Positions 22,826-33,200 of a DNA stretch of 41,737 bases are shown in pieces. Position numbers and translations under genes: made by a program. A model generated the notes under the pieces. The model did no database searches. It saw only the letters and a list, made by a program, of their open reading frames with translations, and was not told the origin of the DNA. This DNA is from Lentisphaerae bacterium RIFOXYA12_64_32. GTDB lineage: Bacteria > Verrucomicrobiota > Lentisphaeria > Oligosphaerales > YB12-FULL-65-16. Location: positions 1-41,737 of the forward strand of contig MHBL01000486.1 of NCBI GenBank assembly GCA_001803235.1, given 5' to 3'. Numbering within the stretch: position 1 is the stretch's first letter; every line of letters starts with the position of its first letter.

Positions 22826-25800
22826 ATGCAAATGGTAACCTTTGTCTGCAAGGGTTGCGGGGCCGAACTTGAGGTCCCGGACGCCCACGCCAGCGAGGCC
22901 GCCGAATGTCCGCTCTGCGGCGCAACACTGGTCGTGCCGATGCCGGGGATTGTCCGGGATCGGATGCTGGGCGGGTTCAGGATTGAGCGGCGCCTTGGCG
23001 CCGGCGCCATGGGCGAAGTCTGGCTGGCGACGCAAGTGGCTTTGGGCCGCAAGGTGGCCCTCAAGATACTTGCGCCATCCTATACCAGGGACGTCGCGTT
23101 CCTCAAACGCTTCCGCAACGAGGTCCTCACCGTCGCCAAACTGACGCACCCGAACATCGTCCCCGCCTACGACGCAGGGGTGGACTGTGGCATCCACTAC
23201 CTGGCGATGGCGTTCATCGACGGAACCGACCTCGACAGGCAGCTCAAAGTGCGGAAGGTCGTGCCGGAGCAGGAAGCACTCGCGATCGTCAGGAAACTGG
23301 CCGGCGCGCTCCGCTATGCCTGGGACAAGTTCAAGCTGATCCACCGTGACATCAAGCCGTCGAACATCATGATGGACAAGGCAGGTGTCCCGTTGCTGAT
23401 GGACCTGGGGTTGTCCAAGAGCGTCGACCAAGACCACTCTCTGACCGTGACCGGGGCGGTGATGGGCACGCCCTACTACATCAGTCCTGAGCAGGCCAAG
23501 GACGAAGACGCACTCGACTTTCGCTGTGATCTCTATTCGCTGGGCGTGACGCTGTACCACATGGTCACCGGTCGCGTTCCGTTCGATGGCACGACCATGG
23601 CGGGGATCATGACCAAGCACATCGTTGAGCCGTTCCCGCCGCCCAGGGAGAGAAACCCGGCGGTTACGGAGGAATGCTCGGTCCTGCTCGCAACCATGAT
23701 GGCCAAGAATCCCGGCGAGCGGCAGAAAAGTTGGCAGGCGTTGATCACCGATATTGACCTGGTGCTGGCAGGGAACATGCCCGAGACGTGCTGGCCCGAT
23801 CCTGGGCCCTCGGCGGTCGTCCCTGGCATGGGTGAAGTGCCGCCACGACCGCATCCGGTGTTCAAGGGCGCCCGCAAAGCCAAGGTCCGTCAGGTTGACG
23901 GCACGTCCGCCGCGGTCGACGCCGCCGCGGCGTTGCCGGCACCCGGCACGGCGGATGACACCGTCCCGATCGAGACGGCAGAGCCCGTGCGGCGCGGCCG
24001 GAGCAAGGCGTTGATCTGGGCCATCGGGGCGGCTGTCACCCTGCTGGCGGTTGGGGGCCTGGCGCTTGCCATGCGGTCGCACGGTCGTGCGGTGGAGGCG
24101 GAGAAGGCGCGTCGGGCGGAAGTTGTCCGCCAAGAGGCGGCGCGCCAGGCTGAGGCAGAGCAACGCCGGCAGGAGGAACAGGCGCAGGTCGAGGCCGAGG
24201 CGCGCGCAACCGCCGTTCTGGCTGCCTGGGACACCGCCGTGGACGCGGCGGCCCGGGCCATGACGACGAAAGAGGACCGTCACTTCGTTCAGGCCATCGG
24301 CCGGTTCGAGAATGTCAAGACCCTCGGCAAGACCGACAAGTACGCGAAACTGGCGGCCATGGAGATCGCCCGGCTCCGACAGGCGCAGGATGACGCGGTT
24401 GCGGCGCGGCGCACCGCCGACGAAGCCAAGAGGCGGGCCGAGGAAGGACAGAGCGCGGAACGGCGGGCGCAGGAGGAGGCCAAGGAGGCCAGACGGAAAG
24501 CCGAAGCGGAACAACGGGACGCAATTGAAGCGGCCGAACAGGGGAAGTTCAACTTGCAGGAGCGGCTCGCCGAGCGGCTTCTCGCGGGTGACGGCAAGGC
24601 CGCGCTGGCTCTGTACCGCAATTCCCCCGCCAGAGTGGCCTGCCCGGAGTTTGAGTCGACGCTCAAGGTTCTCGCCGACCCCAGTGCGGCGTTGCTCGAC
24701 AGTCTGAAGGGTGAGATCGGCAGGCCGGTCGAGGTTATGGTGAAAGGGAAGAAGGCGCGACTGCCGCTGCGCAAGGTAGCGGAGGACCAGTTCGAGGTCG
24801 AGGGCAAGTCAGGCGCGTCACGGGTCAGCATCAAACTGACGCCCAATGACCTCCCGGAAGCCGAGAAGGTGCGACGTTTGGGCGCCGCCGACAAACGGGC
24901 GGGTGCGGTTTGCGCCGCGGCGCTGGCCGTAGAGGCGAGACAGTACGCCGTCGCAACCAAGGCGCTCGCCGCGCTCGACGGCGACCCGTTGGCGGAGGCG
25001 CTCCGTGAACGTCTCGAGGTCATCGAACTGGGCGGGGAGGAAGCGCACGCGAAGAAGGACCTCACCGATTTGCTTGCATGTCTGCAACTCAACGCTGATG
25101 CGACCGCGGCGGATGTGGCCGGCGCGCCAGCGCCCGATGACAGCGCGACCCGGGCGAAACTCGTCAAGGCCCTGACCGCTTTCCGTGACCGGTGCGGGAA
25201 GACCGCGGCGGCCAGGGCCGCCGCGCCAATCCTGGTTGCGCTCGAGGCGGTGGCCGCCGGCCCCACCCCGCTCGGCGTCGCGCCCGAGGGTCTGGTCGCG
25301 CACTGGCCCTGCGACGAGGACAGCGGCACGGTGGTGAAAGACGCGTCCGGGAATGGATTGGACGGTGTCTCAACGGCGGACTGGGCGCCGGGAAAGCTCG
25401 GAAATGCCGTGCTGCTGAGCGGGGAGACAGAGAATATCGTCACGTTCAAACTACCGCTCGACAAGCAACCGGGAAGGTCGAGTTTCACGGTGGCGATGTG
25501 GGTCAATCCGACAACCTTTGCGATCAAGAGTGAGTCTCGCGTTCGTCAGTCTTTCTATCTGGGGCCATCCCCAACCAACGACAGTGTGACTGTGGACTTC
25601 CGGGATGACGGACGGGCGGACTTCATGCTGAGGCTGAATCAAGGAAGTGTGACGTTGGGAGAGAACGTGCAGACATCAACAAGCAGTATCGTCCCCATCG
25701 GCTCGTGGACCCACGTGGCCTGTGTGTTCGACCGTGAGAACCGCAAGTGCAGGATCCTCCTCAATGGCCACGTGGACAATGAAATTGAAGTCCGCAAGGA

Positions 25801-27409
25801 CCTCGGCGGAGACTTCTCCGGCGACAGCATCATCGCGACGCTCGGCACGACGTGGCAGTCCTTCGCGGGGCTGGTCGATGACGTGTGGTGCTTCAAGCGC
25901 GCCCTCTCTACCGCGGAGGTGAGGACCTTGATGAACGGCGGCAGCGGGCCGTCTCTTGTTGCGACTGAGGCGACGGCGCCCCGAGAATTCACGCTGAGCG
26001 AATCGTTGGCCACGCCGTCCGGCGGCGACTCGCCGCCACTGAGCGAACGGTGGATTTGCGGTCCTGGCTGGGAGTGGCGCGACAGCGCTCTGCGCCAGGA
26101 ACTGGACTTGGCGGAAAGGGCTTTCGCCTTTCCGAAGACCAGTCCGTACGGAAGAAACGTCCGCGTCGAAGCCGTGTTGACGGTTGCCGGTAAGACGCGG
26201 GCGGGCTGGGGCATGGCAGGCGTCGCGGTGCACTTCGACGACCGCAACTTCTGGAACGTGACGCTCTTGGAACCGCCTGATGATGATGGGACAAGACACT
26301 ACTTTGAACTGGCCGAAATGCGCGACGGCGTCTGGAGCGCCCAAGGGCAGGACAAGCTCGCGGCCATGTCATTCCCGGCCCTGCCCGCGGTGCAGTGGGA
26401 GTACAACCGTCCGTACCGGCTCCGGATCGAGATGAGCCCGGAAGGCATCATTGGCACGGTCGAGGAACTGGACGGCACGGTGCGCTGGAAGCGCGGGTAT
26501 CGGTTCTCCGGACCCGCCGTCGTCAGTGGCCAGCCGGGGCTGACAACGACCAGGTACAAGAGCGCCTATCGCGACTTCCGCACCACGGTCAGCCAGTTTG
26601 TGGATGCGCCGCCGCCCCCACCCGCCCCGCCGTTCACCCTGGACGAACTCAACGTGGCTATCAAGACCAGAAATTCGAACTATGACATGAGCGGGAGCCT
26701 GCTGAGGGACAGCCAAGGGGCCGCCATCGGTTTCAGCGCCGCGAACAAGGGGATCAAGAACATCTCGGGTCTGAAAGGCAAGAAATTGCGGCAGCTGGTG
26801 TTGCAGCAGAATCCGGTGGCCGATATCTCCGCCCTGAAAGACATGCCTCTCGAGGTTCTGGACCTCGGGCAGACAGAGGTGGGGGACGGTGACATGGTGT
26901 TCCTGGAGGGCATGCCGCTCACGGCTCTGTGCATCGGGTGGACCAAGGTGACGAATTTCGGGTTCCTGTCGCGGTTGACGCGAATCGAGAGATTGGGCAT
27001 CCAAGCGCTTCCGGTGACCAACGCCGATCTGGCGCACCTCAGACGTCTGCCCCTGACCAACCTCGACATTGCCTACAGCAAGCAGATCACTGATCTGAAG
27101 GCACTGGAGGGGATGGGGCTGACCACGTTTCTCACGCACGATACGGAGATCCGAGATCTCAAGCCGCTTACCGGCATGCCCCTCAAAGAACTTCAGCTAT
27201 GGAACTGCGCCAACATCAGGGACTTGTCGCTGCTGCGGCAGTGCCAATACCTCGAGAGACTTGTCATTCCCGCACAGTTCACGGACCCGCGCGAACTCCA
27301 CATGCTGCGCGACCTGCCCAAGCTCAAGTACCTGGACTACAAGAGCAAAGACATGCGCACCGCCGAGCAGTTCTGGAAGGACATCGACAGCGGTCCAGGC
27401 CAGAAGTAG
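22826..27409 (+). CDS. Membrane Ser/Thr kinase with zinc ribbon, LamG-like, ConA-like and LRR domains
   Basis: A 1527-residue Hanks-type kinase. Residues 1-35 are a zinc ribbon (C8, C11, C28, C31). The kinase domain (about 50-320) has glycine loop GAGAMGEVW, K80, HRD at 173-175, N180, DLG in place of DFG at 193-195, and SPEQ. One membrane helix spans about 395-416. Charged coiled coil follows (about 420-600), then a LamG-like jelly roll starting at GLVAHWPCDEDSG (about 822-1040). A second ConA-like domain lies at about 1060-1255, and leucine-rich repeats of the PVC type (LxxLPLTNLDIAYSKQITDLKAL) at about 1271-1510. The kinase is cytoplasmic and the rest presumably outside. All key catalytic residues are present, so it should be active. 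It opens a run of three such genes. Ligand and targets are unknown. Confidence 0.9.
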   Translation: MQMVTFVCKGCGAELEVPDAHASEAAECPLCGATLVVPMPGIVRDRMLGGFRIERRLGAGAMGEVWLATQVALGRKVALKILAPSYTRDVAFLKRFRNEVLTVAKLTHPNIVPAYDAGVDCGIHYLAMAFIDGTDLDRQLKVRKVVPEQEALAIVRKLAGALRYAWDKFKLIHRDIKPSNIMMDKAGVPLLMDLGLSKSVDQDHSLTVTGAVMGTPYYISPEQAKDEDALDFRCDLYSLGVTLYHMVTGRVPFDGTTMAGIMTKHIVEPFPPPRERNPAVTEECSVLLATMMAKNPGERQKSWQALITDIDLVLAGNMPETCWPDPGPSAVVPGMGEVPPRPHPVFKGARKAKVRQVDGTSAAVDAAAALPAPGTADDTVPIETAEPVRRGRSKALIWAIGAAVTLLAVGGLALAMRSHGRAVEAEKARRAEVVRQEAARQAEAEQRRQEEQAQVEAEARATAVLAAWDTAVDAAARAMTTKEDRHFVQAIGRFENVKTLGKTDKYAKLAAMEIARLRQAQDDAVAARRTADEAKRRAEEGQSAERRAQEEAKEARRKAEAEQRDAIEAAEQGKFNLQERLAERLLAGDGKAALALYRNSPARVACPEFESTLKVLADPSAALLDSLKGEIGRPVEVMVKGKKARLPLRKVAEDQFEVEGKSGASRVSIKLTPNDLPEAEKVRRLGAADKRAGAVCAAALAVEARQYAVATKALAALDGDPLAEALRERLEVIELGGEEAHAKKDLTDLLACLQLNADATAADVAGAPAPDDSATRAKLVKALTAFRDRCGKTAAARAAAPILVALEAVAAGPTPLGVAPEGLVAHWPCDEDSGTVVKDASGNGLDGVSTADWAPGKLGNAVLLSGETENIVTFKLPLDKQPGRSSFTVAMWVNPTTFAIKSESRVRQSFYLGPSPTNDSVTVDFRDDGRADFMLRLNQGSVTLGENVQTSTSSIVPIGSWTHVACVFDRENRKCRILLNGHVDNEIEVRKDLGGDFSGDSIIATLGTTWQSFAGLVDDVWCFKRALSTAEVRTLMNGGSGPSLVATEATAPREFTLSESLATPSGGDSPPLSERWICGPGWEWRDSALRQELDLAERAFAFPKTSPYGRNVRVEAVLTVAGKTRAGWGMAGVAVHFDDRNFWNVTLLEPPDDDGTRHYFELAEMRDGVWSAQGQDKLAAMSFPALPAVQWEYNRPYRLRIEMSPEGIIGTVEELDGTVRWKRGYRFSGPAVVSGQPGLTTTRYKSAYRDFRTTVSQFVDAPPPPPAPPFTLDELNVAIKTRNSNYDMSGSLLRDSQGAAIGFSAANKGIKNISGLKGKKLRQLVLQQNPVADISALKDMPLEVLDLGQTEVGDGDMVFLEGMPLTALCIGWTKVTNFGFLSRLTRIERLGIQALPVTNADLAHLRRLPLTNLDIAYSKQITDLKALEGMGLTTFLTHDTEIRDLKPLTGMPLKELQLWNCANIRDLSLLRQCQYLERLVIPAQFTDPRELHMLRDLPKLKYLDYKSKDMRTAEQFWKDIDSGPGQK

Positions 27410-27696
27410 GCGGTCGTGCGACGCGGCGTGGTGTGACGGAAGTGCCGCGCCCCCGCGGAGATGCTGCCATCCAGAGGCCGGCAATGCCCGATCCGAATCT
27501 TGCACCCACCCACCTGTAGTGCTACTGTTCTCAAGTATCACGGGGATGCGTTATCCTGTTCGGTTTGCGCGATGCGTGACGCGCCCCGTTGATGGGGACA
27601 GGTTTCCAAATCTCTCCTATGGGTTGTCGGCGCACGGCAATCGGGATTTGAGTGGGTTCGGTTCCTGGCGCGTTAAGGGATGGGGGGGGGACGGCC
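27410..27696. other. Kinase-kinase gap with a 9-G tract
   Basis: No gene is seen. A run of nine G (27682-27690) ends six bases before the chosen ATG of the next gene, inside the region that would contain its ribosome site. An in-frame GTG at 27652 would place the G run within the coding sequence. Confidence 0.5.
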
Positions 27697-30234
27697 ATGC
27701 CGCGGGACACGTCGAAAGAGCCTGACAGGCCTTTGGCGGACGGCGACGTGCGGCAGAAGATGCTGGTCGAATACGCCGATGTCGCCGGCACCCCCGCTTC
27801 CGGCGACAGCGTGACGATCTCGCAGTTCATGGCGAACCGGAGCCTGGACGGCGGGGTTGAGCTCAGGCGTTCTTCCTCCTCCGCCGCGACCTCATCTGTC
27901 TCGTCCAGCGGCGACGGCGCCTACCGGAAGGGCCGCGAGATTGCCCAGAGCGGCGCCAATGCCATCTTCAGCGCGCGCGATCTGAACATCCGGCGCTTTG
28001 TCGCCATGAAAGTGCTGCAGGCGACGGACAAGGCGCCGAAAGAAGCGGTGCTGCAGTTCGTTCAGGAAGCGCGTTTGACGAGCCAGTTGGAGCACCCAAA
28101 CATCGTGCCCGCACACGAACTGGGGGTGGATGCTGAGGGCAACCCGTTCTACACGATGACGCTGGTGCACGGCCGCACCTTGGATCGCATCCTGCGCGAC
28201 TTGCGTGATGGCCAGTCGCGGGTCGCCTTGAACTACTCACTTGTGACGTTGCTCACGGTCTTCATGAAGGTTTGCGATGCCGTCGCGTTTGCGCATTCCC
28301 AAGGGGTCGTCCACCGCGACCTGAGCCCCGAGAACATCATCGTCGGTGACTTCGGGGAGGTCCTGGTTCTGGATTGGGGTCAGGCGGAAATCATCGCCAA
28401 GCCCACAGCCGGTGTGCGGGCCGGGCCGGGCGCGGCCGGGCCGGCGCGAAACCCGGCGCCCCTGCGTCGGAAGAAAGGCGTGGGCGCCGCGCCGGGCGCG
28501 ACGGCATCGGCGCCGGGCAACCCCGCGTTCATGGCGCCGGAGCAGGCGCTGGACCACGCGGACAAGGTCGACCCCAAGACCGACATCTATGCCCTCGGCG
28601 GAATTCTCTACAGCATACTGACGCTGCATCCTCCGGTCCGCGCCAAGACCACAAAGCAGGTTTGGGCGCGTGCCGCCAAGGGCACCATCACGCCTCCGCA
28701 GCGTTACAACAAACCGCTCAAGGGACTGACGTTGCCAGAGCACGAGGGGCTAAGCGCCGAGGGCTTCACCCGAACCGGTGTCGTGCGTCGCGCTCAGGTT
28801 CTCGTCCGCCAGTCGGACACAACGCTGCGGAAAGCGCACTTGCCGCACCTGCCGCGAAACCGGATTCCCGAATCCCTCGCCGCGGTGGCCATGAAAGCCC
28901 TGGCGTTTCGCAGGCACGACAGGTACGCGACCGTCAAGGACTTGCAGCATGACATCGAGGCATACCAGCAAGGTTTCGCCACGGCCGCGGAGCAGGCGGG
29001 ACTGGTGAAGTCGGTATGGCTGCTGATCAAACGACACAAGCTCCAGGTGGGGCTGGTCATCATGGGACTGATCGCGGCCGTGACCGTGGTTGCGTGTTTC
29101 GTGACTTGGATCGACGTCGAGAAGACACGGGCAGAGGCGAAGGAGCAGGAAATCCTCGGCGTGCTGGCGCAGTTCGAGAGAGAAGAGCGCCTGCAGCGCG
29201 AAATGGAGATCCTTTCGGCCTCTTCCAGCCTGCTCAAGACGCAGGAGCTCTGCCAGCAGGGCAAGTGGCGCGAGGCCCTGGCAACGGTGAGCCAATGGCT
29301 GTCCCTGGACCCGACCTCGGAGGAGGGGTGGTGGCTCAAGGGCCGACTGGCGCTGGCGCTCATGCGTCTCGGCGAGGCCAAAGATGCGTTCAAGACCCTC
29401 GTTAAGCTCGATCCTGCCGGACTGGCGAAGCAGGCGGCGCCGTACGAGGCGATTGCCGTACGCTGGCTCGAGAAGACAAAACAGCCGTGCCTGACACCAC
29501 TGGAAGGCTGGAAGTGCGGGATCTATGACGACCTGGTGGCCTTGCCCCCGTCGCCGCCCCTGGAGTTCACGTACACGGGCATCTATGCGTTCCTGATCGA
29601 ATGCCACCCGAACGAATGGATCCCGTTGCTGCGGTCGGAACGGGAATTCGAGTCGTACCGACGGGGCGCCGGCCGTGGCGGTGAGAAAATGAGATTCTCG
29701 CAGGGCGTCATTGAGGTCCCGAGCAACAATTTCCCGCTGGTCCCGGTTCGGGCAAAGGATGTCATGCTGCGCGCCGAGGTCCGGTCACAAGGCGCCGCGT
29801 CTCTGCTCTGGGTGCGTGCCTCCGGCACCGGTCATTACCAGGGCAGCTTGTCGCTGAAAAATGATACTTGCGCTATCGGCAAAGATGAGAAGAAACAGTA
29901 TTCGCACCTTGGCGGGCGAACCCTGGAGTCGCCCGTGCCGGGGTTTGCGCGCCTGACCCTGGCGGCGATGGGCGAAACGGTGACCCTGTCCGAGGGCGAG
30001 ACCGAGGTGGTCCGAATCCAGGATTCGGGCGTGAAGGACGCCGGCGCCGTGGGGCTGGTCTGCTACAGTCAGGACGGTACCGGTGCGGCGCTGTTCAGGA
30101 ACATCGAGATCAACGTCGTCACAACGCCTGAACTGCCGCAGGCGAAGTGGCAACCCGCGGACCCTAACGAGGCGACGGGTGTCACGCCCGCGCCACGCTC
30201 CGAGCGGCAGCCGAGCGACAGCGACAGTCCATGA
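27697..30234 (+). CDS. Atypical membrane Ser/Thr kinase with TPR-like and ConA-like region
   Basis: An 845-residue protein. The kinase domain (about 75-420) keeps K105 (VAMKVL), E124, HRD (206-208), N213 and DWG (226-228), but two sites are unusual. The glycine-rich loop is replaced by AQSGANAIF, and HRDLKPEN reads HRDLSPEN, so the lysine normally contacting the gamma-phosphate is Ser210. A Gly/Ala/Pro-rich insertion of about 45 residues lies between DWG and APE (280-282). One membrane helix spans about 450-472. TPR-like helices follow (about 495-590), then a ConA-like beta domain to about 815. It could be a weak kinase or pseudokinase partner of its neighbours. The last 4 bases overlap the next gene (ATGA), so the two are translationally coupled. 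Confidence 0.85.
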   Translation: MPRDTSKEPDRPLADGDVRQKMLVEYADVAGTPASGDSVTISQFMANRSLDGGVELRRSSSSAATSSVSSSGDGAYRKGREIAQSGANAIFSARDLNIRRFVAMKVLQATDKAPKEAVLQFVQEARLTSQLEHPNIVPAHELGVDAEGNPFYTMTLVHGRTLDRILRDLRDGQSRVALNYSLVTLLTVFMKVCDAVAFAHSQGVVHRDLSPENIIVGDFGEVLVLDWGQAEIIAKPTAGVRAGPGAAGPARNPAPLRRKKGVGAAPGATASAPGNPAFMAPEQALDHADKVDPKTDIYALGGILYSILTLHPPVRAKTTKQVWARAAKGTITPPQRYNKPLKGLTLPEHEGLSAEGFTRTGVVRRAQVLVRQSDTTLRKAHLPHLPRNRIPESLAAVAMKALAFRRHDRYATVKDLQHDIEAYQQGFATAAEQAGLVKSVWLLIKRHKLQVGLVIMGLIAAVTVVACFVTWIDVEKTRAEAKEQEILGVLAQFEREERLQREMEILSASSSLLKTQELCQQGKWREALATVSQWLSLDPTSEEGWWLKGRLALALMRLGEAKDAFKTLVKLDPAGLAKQAAPYEAIAVRWLEKTKQPCLTPLEGWKCGIYDDLVALPPSPPLEFTYTGIYAFLIECHPNEWIPLLRSEREFESYRRGAGRGGEKMRFSQGVIEVPSNNFPLVPVRAKDVMLRAEVRSQGAASLLWVRASGTGHYQGSLSLKNDTCAIGKDEKKQYSHLGGRTLESPVPGFARLTLAAMGETVTLSEGETEVVRIQDSGVKDAGAVGLVCYSQDGTGAALFRNIEINVVTTPELPQAKWQPADPNEATGVTPAPRSERQPSDSDSP

Positions 30235-33200
30235 CCGACGGAACGAACATTCAGCCCACTCCCGATCCGCCCGCGAAACGCGCGGGCAAGGGACGCATCC
30301 GGCCGACTCAGGAAGTGGACATCGGCCGCAGCGGCATGACCATTGCCGAGTTCCTGACCCGGCAGGAACTCGACGCGCATGGCTCGGTCTTGGCAACCCC
30401 GGTGGCGGTGACCCCCGCCCACTCCCTGCGCACCCCAGCCGGCCGTGACGGCCGCAGGTACGAAATACTGGACTTCGTGGCACGCGGCGGCATGGGTGCG
30501 GTCTTGTCGGTGCGCGACGCGAACTGCGAACGCACCGTGGCGATGAAGGTGATGCTCAAGGAGCACCGCAACAATCGCCAGAAGATCCTCCGGTTCATTG
30601 AGGAAGCCCAAGTGACGGGGCAGCTTGAGCATCCGAACATCGTGCCGGTCCACGAGCTCGGGGTTGACGCCCATGACAACGTCTTCTTCACCATGAAGTT
30701 CGTCAAGGGCCTCACGCTCAAGGAGGTCCTTGAACGAATCCGCGACGGTGATGCCGGCACGGCTGCCGCCTATCCCTTGGCACGGTTGATGGCGATCTTC
30801 CAGAAGATCTGCGACGCGATCGCCTACGGACACTCCAAGGGTGTCGTCCACCGCGACCTGAAGCCTGAGAACATCATGGTCGGCGAGTTCGGCGAAGTGC
30901 TCGTGATGGACTGGGGATTGGCGAAGATCGTCAAGCCGTGTGTGGGTATGGGAGTGCGTGAGTGGGTGGGTATGGGAGTGGAGCCGTGTGGGAGTGGGGA
31001 ATCCGAGCCGTCCGAGACTGCGCGACCCCATTCTCGGGTGTCTTCACCGATCCACTCACACACCCACACACCCACACACGCATCTTCCCCCGGCGTCGAC
31101 TCGGTCCGTTCCGACGAGGGCGGCGATGTATTGAAGACCGTGGACGGGCAGATGATGGGCACGCCGCAGTTCATGGCCCCGGAGCAGGCTCTCGGCCGGA
31201 CGGCTGACATCGATGCGCGCACCGACGTGTACGCGCTGGGCGCAATCCTCTACAATATGCTGGTGTTGCGGCCTCCGATCGAAGGCACACAGATCGGGCC
31301 GCTTCTGATGAAAGTCGCCAAAGGCGAGATTGTCGCGCCCACAGCCTACGACAAGCCGAGCACCGCAACGCACGCGAGGAAACGGCGGCCCGACCGCCAC
31401 GTCAACGATCTTGCTGACCTGGCGGCGCGGGCCGCGGCGGCCGGGCGCAGGGACCCGGGTGAGAAGGCCAAGCCCCCGAGCCTTCCGCACTGCCCCGGCG
31501 GCCGGGTCCCGGTCGTGCTCTCGGCCGTTGCCATGAAGGCGCTCGCGATGGAGCAGGCATCCCGATACCAGACGGTTCCCGAGTTGCAGGCTGACGTTGA
31601 AGCATGGCAGGGCGGTTTCGCCACCAGCGTCGAACAGGCTGGCGCGTACCGGCAACTGGTCCTGCTTGCCGGCCGGCATCGGGCCGAAGCGGTCATTCTG
31701 GCCGCCTGCCTGGCTGTGCTGCTCGGCCTGGCCGGAATTTTTCTGGTCCGGGCGGTCCATGAGCGGGACATTGCGCAGCAGAAGGCGGTCCAGGCCGAAG
31801 GACTGCTGCTGCAGCTCAGCAGGTCACGGGAAAAGACTGTCGACATGCAGCAGGCGGCGGCCCGAATCCAGCTCCTCAAAGCCCAGCGGCTGTTGCAGGA
31901 TCGAGCCTGGACTGCCGCCCTTGCCGCCGCCAAACAGGCGGTCGCCCTCGACGTCGATGGCGCGTTGCCGCAGGCGTGGCATCTGCTGGCCCGCCTCCAG
32001 CTCGGCGAACTCAAGTTCTCCGAGGCGCAACGGGCTTTCACCAAGGTTCAGAAGCTCGACCCCGAGGGCCTCGGGCGGGTTGTCTTCGAGCACATTCTTC
32101 TCCTCACCGCCTACTTGGATGCCGCCAAACTCCAGGGCGGCAGGCTGGCGCCGACGCAGATCCTCCAGCTCGCGACCTGGCTGCGAGAGCACGGCGACCC
32201 TGTCATCGCCGGGCGTGTTCTGCAGAAGTCCCTGGTCGCGGCCACCGATCCAAAGACCCAAACCGAAGCGGTTGAAGCTCTGCTGTGTCTGACCAACCCG
32301 GAGCAGCAGGACCTCAAAGTTCTGTTTCAAAGGACAGACGCCGGGCTGGCGCTGGACTTGAGTGGCAATACGAAACTTGCCGACCTCACCGCACTGCAGG
32401 GGTTGCCCATCACGTCGCTGGACCTCAGCGGCACGGCGGTTCAGAACCTGACGCCGCTTCAAGGTCTGCCGCTGTGCGAGTTGAAGCTCAACGGCGCTCC
32501 GGTCGTTGATCTTGCCCCGATTGCCAAGCTGCCGTTGACCCGTCTGGAGTGTGCGGGTGCGCCGGTCCGGGACGGCGGCCCGCTGGCTGGATTGAAGCTG
32601 CGCAGTTTGTGGCTGGGCGGGACGCAGGTCGCCAACCTCGGTTTCCTCCGTGGCCAAGCTCTGGAAGAGCTCGGCCTGGAGCAACTTCACATCACCGATA
32701 TCGGCGTCCTCCAAGGCATGCCGTTGCGTACACTCCTGCTGACGGACTGTCCGCAGGTGACCGATCTCTCCCCGCTCAGAGACGACGCCTCGCTGGAGAC
32801 GTTGATCCTGCCCCCGAACCATGGCGACATCGAATTCCTGCGACGATGCCCGAAGCTGCGCAACCTGGGTTACGAGTCCCCGGCGCGGCGAGCGGTTCAG
32901 TTCTGGGAGCAATACGACGCTGGAGTGCTTGAATTGCAGCGCCGGATCAAGGCCCGCAATCCGGACTACACGGGCAAAGGCAAGTTCACCGTCCGTGACG
33001 GCCAGGTTGTCGGCGCGAACCTTGATGCCTGTCAGGTTGCGGACCTGTCGCCGCTCGCCGGGCTGCCGCTCGAACGCTTCTACGCCCCAAACAACCCGTT
33101 CACCGATCTGGGGCCGCTCAGGGGCATGCCGTTGCGGGACTTCTGCATCTGGAGCACGAAGGTTGAAGACTTCAGTCCGTTGCAGGGCATGTCGCTCACG

